This document shows, one piece after another, positions 1-5,550 of a DNA stretch of 11,570 nt (position 1 is the first letter of the stretch; the number at the start of each line of letters is the position of its first letter). The position numbers and the translations under genes are program-made. This stretch comes from Syntrophorhabdus sp. (GTDB lineage: Bacteria; Desulfobacterota; BSN033; UBA1163), in assembly GCA_020724025.1 (NCBI GenBank), contig DYHU01000059.1:1-11570 (forward strand). Direction: 5' to 3'. The notes under the pieces are model-generated. The model searched no databases and was not told the origin of the DNA. It saw only the letters and a program-made list of their open reading frames with translations.

Positions 1-115
1 GGCCGACGAACTCTCTTAGCGTCTTCGGCCTCAACCGATCGGCAAGCGGAGCTTCTCTCTCGAATAACTCTTTCCCTCTCTTGTCAAACAGATCCGTCTG
101 CTTTTTTATATTCAT
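1..115 (-). CDS. rarA: RarA/MgsA-type replication-associated recombination ATPase, N-terminal fragment
   Basis: Only the first 38 codons are inside the window; the gene runs off the left edge. Translation from the ATG at 115 gives a charged start followed by APLADRLRPKTLREFVG at about residues 22-38. This closely matches the conserved N-terminus of RarA/MgsA (usually 'APLA-R-RP-TL-E-VGQ'), which lies just before the Walker A region. The family is known as AAA+ ATPases related to clamp loaders that act at stalled replication forks; the ATPase motifs themselves are outside the window. No strong Shine-Dalgarno is visible before the ATG. The gene starts 38 bases after the stop of the inositol-monophosphatase-family gene on the same strand, so the two are probably co-transcribed. 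The alternative is another clamp-loader-like AAA protein, but the signature is rather specific. Confidence 0.8.
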   Translation of the reverse strand, partial: MNIKKQTDLFDKRGKELFEREAPLADRLRPKTLREFVG

Positions 116-153
116 ACGATTTCAGAACGCAACTTAAAGGTGGCTGCTACTCC

Positions 154-969
154 CTATCTCCCCATTTTCTCTTCAATCTCCTGAATGGCTTGAAGCATCT
201 GTTCGTGAATCAGCCCGTTGGAGGCAAGGGTCTCCCCGGCATATATGCTCATGGGCTGCCCCTTAAAGTCCGTCACCTTTCCTCCCGCTTCCGTGATCAA
301 CAGAGCTCCTGCCGCCATGTCCCACGGATGGAGTTTTAGTTCCCAGAACCCGTCAAATCGCCCTGCGGCGACATAACAGAGATCAATGGCTGCCGAACCC
401 GGCCGTCGAATGGCGAGACTCTGCCGGATGAACTGACGAAAATAGGGAAGATAGGCATCGGGATTCTCCTGGACATCATAAGGAAAACCCGTAGAGAGAA
501 AACTTCGGTCCAGGACATGTTCACGAGAAACAAAGATCCGATTCCCATTGAGAAAGGCTCCCTTCCCTTTTTCAGCCAGGAAGAGCTCATCGTGAATGGG
601 GTCATATACCACGCCCAGACTCATCTCCCCTTCTGCTTCCAGACCGATCGACACACAAAAACAGGGATATCCATGAAGATAGTTGGTCGTCCCGTCAAGG
701 GGATCGATGATCCATTTCCAGGGAGAACCTTTCTTCTCAAAAGGACTCTCCTCGGTCAGAAGGTCGTGGTCCGGAAAGGACTGAAGGATGATCTGTGTGA
801 TCGTTTGATCACATCGCTTATCCACTTCGGTCACCGGATTGAACTCTCCCTTATATTCTACCGAGTGGGTCTGGCCGTAGTGAAGCATCTGGATTTGTCC
901 CGCTTCCTTGGCTGCGGCGATAGCGACTTGTAGAAAACGATCGTCCTTATTCATAGCCTCCCTGTTCAT
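154..969 (-). CDS. Inositol monophosphatase family protein (SuhB-like)
   Basis: A 271-residue protein, normal length for the family of Mg2+-dependent, Li+-sensitive phosphatases. The metal and substrate motifs are all present: TEES at 72-75 (E73/E74), the core DPLDGTT at 89-95 (D89, D92), GSAAIDLCYVAAGRFDGFWE at 191-210, and the C-terminal WD motif W216-D217 followed by AAG. By family knowledge it should hydrolyse myo-inositol-1-phosphate or a similar sugar/nucleotide monophosphate (for example 3'-phosphoadenosine 5'-phosphate); the sequence does not fix the substrate. It is cytosolic with no signal peptide. Two starts are possible: the ATG at 969, and a second ATG at 954 (residue 6) directly after a GGGAGG with very short spacing; homologues would fit either. 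It precedes the rarA-like gene by 38 bases. E. coli SuhB also binds RNA polymerase, but nothing here shows that role. Confidence 0.9.
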   Translation of the reverse strand: MNREAMNKDDRFLQVAIAAAKEAGQIQMLHYGQTHSVEYKGEFNPVTEVDKRCDQTITQIILQSFPDHDLLTEESPFEKKGSPWKWIIDPLDGTTNYLHGYPCFCVSIGLEAEGEMSLGVVYDPIHDELFLAEKGKGAFLNGNRIFVSREHVLDRSFLSTGFPYDVQENPDAYLPYFRQFIRQSLAIRRPGSAAIDLCYVAAGRFDGFWELKLHPWDMAAGALLITEAGGKVTDFKGQPMSIYAGETLASNGLIHEQMLQAIQEIEEKMGR

Positions 970-1032
970 CGACCCTGTAGAGTTGAGTTACCAACGGTCA
1001 TAGACTGTCATGCAAGGCTTTAACTTCGACTT

Positions 1033-1175
1033 GTAACCCCTCAGTTATGGTTTGTCTAAGTTAACCATAACCTGTAACTCAGCCCTTCAGGGCTGATTTT
1101 TTCCCGCCAGGGCGGGACTTAAGCCCTGAGTTACATATTCGACAAACAGTTTATCCTTCGTAACTGAGGGGTTAC
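1033..1175. repeat. Nested fold-back (REP/MITE-like) repeat with GGCGGGAC-type core
   Basis: Concentric inverted repeats are seen directly: outer arms 1033-1047 and 1161-1175 (15 bp, perfect), GTTTGTC 1050-1056 against 1141-1147, and 1073-1082 against 1126-1135 (10 bp, perfect). Inside are two tight hairpins: TCAGCCCT-TC-AGGGCTGA at 1079-1096 and CCCGCC-AG-GGCGGG at 1103-1116. The first hairpin is followed by six T on the plus strand, which resembles an intrinsic terminator read rightward, but no plus-strand gene lies upstream to be terminated. The element fills most of the gap between the divergent inositol-monophosphatase-family gene and the thioesterase. It carries no ORF. Confidence 0.85.
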
Positions 1176-1194
1176 CTCGACTTGAATGATGAAG

Positions 1195-1224
1195 TTGACA
1201 ACCCTTTCGTTCAAACTATATGAT
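1195..1224 (+). promoter_or_regulatory. Sigma-70-like promoter for the thioesterase gene
   Basis: TTGACA at 1195-1200 and TATGAT at 1219-1224 are separated by 18 bases. The -35 box is a perfect consensus match and the -10 box matches five of six. It points at the only plus-strand gene; transcription would start near 1231, giving a leader of roughly 95 bases. It begins about 20 bases after the outer arm of the fold-back repeat ends, so the repeat does not overlap it. Prediction from sequence only. Confidence 0.6.
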
Positions 1225-1314
1225 ACCCTAAAAAGCAAGTCAACCTATCGCCTCGAAGGCAAGGCCTAGGCATGAACTCCAACCGAAGGCTCCGATGGGG
1301 GAAGAGAATAACAT

Positions 1315-1319
1315 GGAGG
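1315..1319 (+). promoter_or_regulatory. Ribosome binding site that selects the thioesterase start
   Basis: GGAGG at 1315-1319 sits five bases before the ATG at 1325. The earlier in-frame ATGs at 1295 and 1313 have no comparable site at good spacing. It therefore favours a 133-residue protein over the 143-residue reading. Confidence 0.65.
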
Positions 1320-1324
1320 AAGTG

Positions 1325-1726
1325 ATGAAATTCGTATCCAATGGTTACTGTTTTGTGTGTGGTGAAAAGAATCCGAAGGGATTGAAAATCAAGTTTCAGG
1401 TTGACCAGGAGAAACAGGCCATTCGCACTGCATTCACCGTTGAGCCAACCTATCAGGGTTGGGATGGGGTCGTCCATGGCGGGATGATCTGCACTCTTTT
1501 AGATGAGGCCATGGCCAATCTCGTTTATGAATTAGGATACGATGCGATTGCGGCATCTCTGGAAGTCCGATTCAAACAGCCGGCTCCGATTCTTGAGCCC
1601 CTTCTTGTTCAGGGAGAGATCACGGAGGTGCATAAGAAATTGGTGAAGGCAAAGGCAAGCATCCAAAGGGAGGATGGAACGGTATTGGCGACAGGAATCT
1701 CCACTTTTGTCAGGCAGGGTCCGTAA
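1325..1726 (+). CDS. PaaI-family hotdog thioesterase
   Basis: A single-domain hotdog-fold protein of 133 residues from the preferred ATG at 1325 (143 from the ATG at 1295). Near the N-terminus it has CFVCGEKNPKGL (C9, C12), a motif common in small PaaI/YiiD-like thioesterases. The catalytic-region signature follows: GWDGVVHGG (H51-G-G) and LLDEAMA (D60, E61). The family hydrolyses acyl- or aryl-CoA thioesters as homo-oligomers in the cytosol; the substrate is not readable. It is the only gene on the plus strand, has its own promoter at 1195-1224, and is flanked by fold-back repeats on both sides. Its stop codon abuts the right-hand repeat. A role in clearing stalled CoA esters would fit the acyl-CoA cassette elsewhere in the window, but that is inference. 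Confidence 0.85.
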   Translation: MKFVSNGYCFVCGEKNPKGLKIKFQVDQEKQAIRTAFTVEPTYQGWDGVVHGGMICTLLDEAMANLVYELGYDAIAASLEVRFKQPAPILEPLLVQGEITEVHKKLVKAKASIQREDGTVLATGISTFVRQGP

Positions 1727-1796
1727 ACCCCGTTAGAAATTCCAGTCCCGCCATAGCGGGACTTGAAACCGAGCGGGGCATTATTTCTAACGGGGT
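1727..1796. repeat. Fold-back repeat between two convergent genes
   Basis: Outer inverted arms of 14 bp are perfect: ACCCCGTTAGAAAT at 1727-1740 and its complement at 1783-1796. They enclose a perfect 8-bp hairpin, AGTCCCGC-CATA-GCGGGACT, at 1744-1763. The element starts at the base after the thioesterase stop codon and ends seven bases before the stop of the convergent amidohydrolase. It could therefore act as a shared bidirectional terminator, but neither strand has a U-tract. The GCGGGACT core is related to those at 1103-1120 and 3308-3329, so it looks like a member of a dispersed repeat family. Confidence 0.85.
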
Positions 1797-1802
1797 AAAC
1801 AT

Positions 1803-2645
1803 TTATCCTGATTGAAGCAATCTCAAAAAGTTCAAACCCAAGATCTTCTGACGATCCTCTATGGAAAGGCCCGATTCCTCCAGTTCCTGAAAGTATCTCT
1901 GGGGACGAACCAGCGGAAAGTCCGATCCGAAAATAATCTTCTCCGCGCCTACGACCTCAGTCGCAATGGCATAGATCTTTCGCGAATAGAGGAAGGGAGA
2001 GGCGGCCGTATCATAATAGACATTCTTCATCGCCTTTGCCACCTCGGGCATCAGTTCATAGAAAGGAAGCCCGCCTCCCCAGTGGGCCAGTAGAATGGGA
2101 AGAGATGGGAAGGCGAGGGCGAACTGGTAGAAGATCTCCAGAGGAGTCGTTCCTTTGCCGGGATAGGAGTGACCCAGATGCTCATTGGTGTGGAGAAGGA
2201 TGGGAACTTTCTGTTTTTCCATCTTTCTGAAAATAGGCTTCATCGATTCGATATCCTGAGCGGTCATCTCTCGATCGTACAGGGCGATCTCTCCCACCCC
2301 TTTCGCCCCGTTCTGGATTCCCCGTTCCAACTCCTTCGCAGACCATTCCGGGTCTGAAAAGAGGAGAAGGATGAAGGCGATCAATCGATGGGGATAGCGC
2401 GAGGCGGAATCGATCAGGTACTGATTGTGGAGAGAACAGAGTTCCGGTTCGTTCCAGGGAAAACCGCAGATCACGGATTGTTCGATCCCTGATTCGTCCA
2501 TCGAGGCAATCAACTCCTCCGCCCCGATGATCCTGGTTTTTGGATTGTTATAAATTGAAAAAAATCCCCTGTCCCTCTGGCAGAAGAGATCCCTCTTCTC
2601 TTTCACCTCGTCAGGGAAGATATGGGTGTGACCGTCGATGATCAT
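1803..2645 (-). CDS. Amidohydrolase-2 family metal-dependent hydrolase
   Basis: A 280-residue TIM-barrel protein of the amidohydrolase-2 (PF04909-type) group, which includes hydrolases and decarboxylases such as ACMSD. The metal-site residues are visible in order: DGHTHIF at 4-10 (H6, H8), E119 in VGEIALYD, LLHTNE (H152), LAHWGGG (H188), and the strand-8 aspartate in FGSDFPL (D242). No signal peptide; cytosolic. The substrate cannot be read from sequence. The ATG at 2645 overlaps the TGA of the upstream flavin reductase by four bases (ATGA), so the two are translationally coupled and probably serve one pathway, for instance turnover of a cyclic or aromatic carboxylate. The 3' end meets the fold-back repeat shared with the convergent thioesterase. 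Confidence 0.88.
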   Translation of the reverse strand: MIIDGHTHIFPDEVKEKRDLFCQRDRGFFSIYNNPKTRIIGAEELIASMDESGIEQSVICGFPWNEPELCSLHNQYLIDSASRYPHRLIAFILLLFSDPEWSAKELERGIQNGAKGVGEIALYDREMTAQDIESMKPIFRKMEKQKVPILLHTNEHLGHSYPGKGTTPLEIFYQFALAFPSLPILLAHWGGGLPFYELMPEVAKAMKNVYYDTAASPFLYSRKIYAIATEVVGAEKIIFGSDFPLVRPQRYFQELEESGLSIEDRQKILGLNFLRLLQSG

Positions 2646-3211
2646 GGTTTGCCTTTGGTAAAACTATGGTGGCCGAGAAGTCTTCCGAGGCTCCAGTATT
2701 CCCGTGCCCCCGGGCAGTAAGCCAGCGGGAGGGCTTTGGGGATATCGATCCGGTCTCTCTCTTTCTGCACTTCCTCCTTCACATGGAGGGCAATGATTTC
2801 GCCGAGAAAGAGAGCGTGGCTTCCCAGGGAGAGGATCTGTTTGACTTCACACTCCATTTGAACCGGACATTCGTCAATCAATGGCGCCTTCACCTTTTCC
2901 GCTGGAACAGCTTTCCATCCCGTCAGGCTGAATTTATTCGTCTCCCTTCCCGAGACCACCCCGCAGGCATCAACCCCCCTGACCATCTCCTCCGTGGGAA
3001 GGTTAACCACAAATTCCCTCGCCCCTTTTATGCAACCATACGAATATCGTTCCGGTCTGACGGAGATGCCGATCATGGGAGGCTCGGAATTGACCACTCC
3101 TGCCCAGGCCAGTGTGATGATATTGGGTTTTCCTTTTTCATCCACACAGGTGACCAGGACGACCGGTGTGGGAAAGAGTAAGGTCGTGGGGGAAAGACTC
3201 TTTCTGCCCAT
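2642..3211 (-). CDS. Flavin reductase-like FMN-binding protein
   Basis: A 189-residue protein of the flavin reductase-like, FMN-binding split-barrel family. Family-like segments are the opening PTPVVLVTCVDEKGKPN (14-30), ITLAWAGVVNSEPPMIGISV (32-51), the phosphate-binding-type region around RPERYSYGCI (52-61), and REFVVNLP (65-72). Some members reduce flavin for a partner monooxygenase; others in anaerobes are flavoredoxin-like electron carriers, which fits an anaerobic host. The start is well supported: GGAGGTG lies about eight bases before the ATG at 3211. It is followed without a gap by the amidohydrolase (ATGA overlap). No oxygenase partner is visible. The gap upstream is packed with hairpins and no clear promoter could be picked out. 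Confidence 0.85.
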   Translation of the reverse strand: MGRKSLSPTTLLFPTPVVLVTCVDEKGKPNIITLAWAGVVNSEPPMIGISVRPERYSYGCIKGAREFVVNLPTEEMVRGVDACGVVSGRETNKFSLTGWKAVPAEKVKAPLIDECPVQMECEVKQILSLGSHALFLGEIIALHVKEEVQKERDRIDIPKALPLAYCPGAREYWSLGRLLGHHSFTKGKP

Positions 3212-3263
3212 TTTTCTTCACCTCCAGGAGACGCCACCTTCTACGAAAATGCTGCAGAATGCG

Positions 3264-3398
3264 CCGCCCTTGGGGCGGGGATGAATGCAGCGAATCAAAT
3301 TTCGATAGGCGGGACATTCTTGTCCCGCCAGCATTTTCGCCGAGGCTGGAAAGCCTCGGCTATTCGTGAAGCCCCGCCCTGTGGGCGGGGAGCTTCAC
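3264..3398. repeat. Cluster of four GC-rich hairpins downstream of the yciO-like gene
   Basis: Four successive stem-loops are visible: CCGCCC-TTG-GGGCGG (3264-3278), GGCGGGACA-TTCT-TGTCCCGCC (3308-3329, 9-bp perfect), GCCGAGGCT-GGAA-AGCCTCGGC (3339-3360, 9-bp perfect), and a longer stem at 3366-3398 with arms GTGAAGCCCCGCCC and its near complement (one bulged base). The last stem includes the TGA stop of the yciO-like gene (3395-3397). None has a U-tract in the leftward direction, so these are more like clustered REP elements than classic terminators. Together they could still slow transcription or protect the 3' end of the mRNA. Confidence 0.8.
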
Positions 3399-4003
3399 TG
3401 AAAAAGGCTCACATCCCCTTTTCCTTTTCTGATGACTTTTGGGAATTCATCGGTGAGATCGATGATGCTGGAATGCTCGGCAACGATCACTCCGCCGTCG
3501 ATGACGAGATCAAGCTGCTTGGCAAAGCGTTCTTCAATTTCGGCGGGATCGTTGTAGAGGCCTTCGCCAGGCTTGTAGACGCTGGTGCTGATGATCGGGT
3601 GTCCCAGTTCCTGGACAAGGTTGAGGCAGATCTTATTGTCCGGGATGCGAATGCCAACGGTATTCTGCTTTGTCATGGCGATTTTGGGGACAAGCTTGGT
3701 TGCTTTCAAAATAAAGGTATAGGGTCCGGGAAGCAGCCTTTTCATCATCTTGTAGGCATAATTGGAAACATAGGCATAGCGGCTGATGTCCTTCAGGTCG
3801 GAGCAGATGAAACTGAGCGGTTTCTTCCCATCCAATTTCTTCAATCGATGAATCTTCCGGATCGCCTCCTGGTTGAAGAGGTCACAACCCACTCCGTATA
3901 CGGTGTCGGTGGGGTACCCGATGGCCCCTCCCTGTTCCAGGACTTCGATCACTTTCCGGATCAGCCTCAACTGCGGATTTTGGGGATTGATGGCAAGGAT
4001 CAT
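3395..4003 (-). CDS. YciO/YrdC/Sua5-family protein (probable threonylcarbamoyl-AMP synthase)
   Basis: A 202-residue YrdC-domain protein. Visible motifs: YPTDTVYGVGC at 30-40 (substrate pocket), basic patch RLKKLDGKKPLSF at 53-65, LLPGPYTFILK at 90-100, TVGIRIPDN at 115-123, ISTSVY at 138-143, VIDGG at 167-171, and SSIIDLT at 178-184. The start INPQNPQLRLI and end VIRKGKGDVSLFQ resemble E. coli YciO more than YrdC/TsaC. However, this protein keeps the KKPL motif that TsaC/Sua5 enzymes have and that E. coli YciO, as I recall it, does not. Family knowledge gives L-threonylcarbamoyladenylate synthesis for tRNA t6A37; whether this copy is the main enzyme is open. The ATG at 4003 has GAGG about eight bases upstream. 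Monocistronic, with hairpins on both sides. Confidence 0.85.
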   Translation of the reverse strand: MILAINPQNPQLRLIRKVIEVLEQGGAIGYPTDTVYGVGCDLFNQEAIRKIHRLKKLDGKKPLSFICSDLKDISRYAYVSNYAYKMMKRLLPGPYTFILKATKLVPKIAMTKQNTVGIRIPDNKICLNLVQELGHPIISTSVYKPGEGLYNDPAEIEERFAKQLDLVIDGGVIVAEHSSIIDLTDEFPKVIRKGKGDVSLFQ

Positions 4004-4353
4004 AATCTCAACCTCACTGGTGAATTAAACTACCCTCGCCTTGAAGGCGAGGGGTTCAAAAAATAGGTTGACTTCAAGTCGACTTCGGTTCTTATTCCCC
4101 CTTCTTCGTCATTCCTGCCCCCTAACAAAGTACGGGATAAACTCCAGCAGGAATCCAGGAGAGAATCTATAAAGAAACCACTGGATACCCGTTTTCACGG
4201 GTATGACAAAATGGTTGTGTTCGTTTCCGTATTTGGCTCATGTTCGCTTTGTTCACATTTCGCCTATTTTCGCTTCGCCTGAAGGCGATGGGTTTCCACC
4301 ATCCCCGATGGTGACACTAAATAGACTCGACGATTTATTGTAATGTTATAATT
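4004..4353. other. 350-base non-coding gap with several small repeats
   Basis: No credible gene is seen on either strand. The gap holds the stem CCCTCGCC-TTGAA-GGCGAGGG (4033-4053) in the leader of the yciO-like gene, a composite REP-like element at 4108-4207, a small stem TCGCCT-GA-AGGCGA (about 4275-4288), and CACCAT-CCCCG-ATGGTG (about 4298-4314) about 40 bases past the stop of the LysM gene. The last of these could contribute to its transcript end but lacks a U-tract. The 12-mer AAGTCAACCTAT on the minus strand at 4063-4074 also occurs on the plus strand at 1237-1248, each time next to a CGCCT-AAGGC hairpin. Confidence 0.6.
4108..4207. repeat. REP-type dispersed repeat (GTCATTCC...GGTATGAC), diverged copy
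   Basis: It begins GTCATTCCTGC and ends ACGGGTATGAC, with two inner stems: ATTCCTGC paired with GCAGGAAT, and ACCCG-TTTTCA-CGGGT. Compared with the copy at 7541-7609 it carries about 25 extra bases inside the left stem loop (roughly 4119-4145). This type of repeat is widespread in bacterial genomes and is notorious for producing spurious ORFs with 'FLRKQES...VFTGMT' translations. It lies in the gap between the yciO-like and LysM genes. Confidence 0.8.
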
Positions 4354-5271
4354 TCACCCCTCCCTCTCCAGTTCGATGATGCGCACCCCATTGATGAACC
4401 GCTGGTTAAAATAAGGGGTGTCCAGATTGTCCACCCTCACTTCCTTGCTTCGATAGGAGGCGTGGACGAATTCGTTGTTGCCGATATAGATTCCGACATG
4501 GGCATTATTCGCCCAGCGTGTCTTAAAAAAGACAATATCTCCCTCCTCCAAATCTTCTCTCCCAACCTTTTTGCCGATGCGCAACTGTTCCCGGGCCGTT
4601 CTGGGAAGCTGGACATTAAAAATTTCAAAGATCTTTTTCACAAAGGCCGAACAATCGAGCCCCTTTAGTGTGGAACCGCCCAACCGGTAGGGAACTCCCA
4701 AAAAGGTTTTGACCACCCTTACGAAGAGATTCCTCTCCTCGGGATTTTTCCATTTTCCCAGAGGCTCCGGGATCGTCTGACTCTCGCCTTGAGCCTGCTG
4801 GACCTCTTTGACCTCCTCCGCATCACCGATCTCTTCTGCCTCTTCTCCTCTCCTGTCTTTCTGTTTCAGCAGGATGAGTCGCTGGCCTGTCTTGAGGACG
4901 TCCGTCCGGAGTTGGTTTAATTTTTTGATCTCCTCAACCGAAAGACCCACCCTTTTCGAAATCGTGTAAAGGCTGTCTCCCTGTTTCACGATGTAGGGTT
5001 CCGTTTCGGACGAAACCTTCTGGACAGTCTTACCGATGGGTCTCTTTTCCGGATCCGGGATGAGGAGAACCTGTTTCGGTTTGAGATGATTTCCTTCCAG
5101 ACCATTAGCCCCTTTTAAAGTTTCAACGGAGATGCCATACGATCTCGAAATCGTGTAGAGAGAATCACCGGGTTTGACTGTGTAGCGCTCTTCCGTCGAT
5201 CCAATTTGAGGGCAGGCCAACACGAACAGGACGACCAGTATTACCCCCGAAAAACCCAACCGTCCCATCAT
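4354..5271 (-). CDS. Exported cell-wall hydrolase: two LysM domains plus NlpC/P60 peptidase
   Basis: A 305-residue protein with an N-terminal hydrophobic segment (about 6-24) acting as a signal peptide. FVLAC at 16-20 could be a weak lipobox, so lipoprotein anchoring is possible but not convincing. Two LysM peptidoglycan-binding domains follow, YTVKPGDSLYTIS (30-42, domain to ~72) and YIVKQGDSLYTIS (93-105, domain to ~135). Next is an acidic, glutamine-rich linker (~138-178), then the NlpC/P60 domain (~182-300). Catalytic residues are C207 in LDCSAF, H258 in NAHVGIYIG and H270 in FVHAS. The known role of the family is cleavage of peptidoglycan stem peptides in the periplasm. The start is firm: AAGGAGG six bases before the ATG at 5271. 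A consensus-like promoter lies about 90 bases further upstream. Confidence 0.92.
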   Translation of the reverse strand: MMGRLGFSGVILVVLFVLACPQIGSTEERYTVKPGDSLYTISRSYGISVETLKGANGLEGNHLKPKQVLLIPDPEKRPIGKTVQKVSSETEPYIVKQGDSLYTISKRVGLSVEEIKKLNQLRTDVLKTGQRLILLKQKDRRGEEAEEIGDAEEVKEVQQAQGESQTIPEPLGKWKNPEERNLFVRVVKTFLGVPYRLGGSTLKGLDCSAFVKKIFEIFNVQLPRTAREQLRIGKKVGREDLEEGDIVFFKTRWANNAHVGIYIGNNEFVHASYRSKEVRVDNLDTPYFNQRFINGVRIIELEREG

Positions 5272-5366
5272 GAATCTCCTCCTTTCCTGTTGCCGGACAT
5301 CTCTTTCCTGTTGAAGATATGGGAATTTATTGAAAAGGATCAGATTGGATGAGTAGATAGATATAT

Positions 5367-5395
5367 TTTATACAAGGATTGTTTCGATAAGTCAA
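5367..5395 (-). promoter_or_regulatory. Sigma-70-like promoter of the LysM-NlpC/P60 gene
   Basis: Reading leftward, TTGACT (5390-5395) and TATAAA (5367-5372) are exactly 17 bases apart, in an AT-rich setting. Both boxes match consensus at five of six positions. The predicted start near 5360 gives a leader of about 90 bases before the ATG at 5271. This separates the hydrolase gene from the sigma/anti-sigma operon that ends at 5551. Confidence 0.75.
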
Positions 5396-5447
5396 CCGGA
5401 TGGATAATCATGGTCCTTCAAAAATTAATTAATGAAAATCAATAGCT

Positions 5448-5534
5448 CCCTCTCCCGCTGGCGGGAGAGGGTTGGGGTGAGGGTGGAGTTTCCAAAACAC
5501 CCCCTCACCTTCATCCTCTCCCCTCGGGGAGAGG
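5448..5534. repeat. Compound hairpin repeat of the CCCTCTCCC/GGGTGAGGG family
   Basis: A perfect 11-bp stem CCCTCTCCCGC-TG-GCGGGAGAGGG occupies 5448-5471. A second stem CCTCTCCCC-TC-GGGGAGAGG occupies 5515-5534, and partly complementary GGGTGAGGG/CCCCTCACC stretches lie between them. On the minus strand the 11-bp stem is followed by an AT-rich stretch ending in a T-run (minus-strand reading of about 5447-5421). It could therefore end the sigma/anti-sigma transcript, whose stop is at 5551. The sequence type recurs at 11421-11505. Confidence 0.8.
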
Positions 5535-5550
5535 AGATGAGAGGAGATCA

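Noticed and set aside
1079..1102. Intrinsic terminator on the plus strand (hairpin plus six T)
   Set aside because: No plus-strand gene lies upstream and the hairpin is embedded in a larger nested repeat; described there instead.
970..1324. tRNA or riboswitch in the gap before the thioesterase
   Set aside because: The stems are nested perfect palindromes and do not form a cloverleaf; no conserved riboswitch core was recognised.
3281..4066. 261-residue plus-strand reading frame
   Set aside because: It lies opposite the yciO-like gene, whose motifs are unmistakable, and it begins in repeat sequence; no family features seen.
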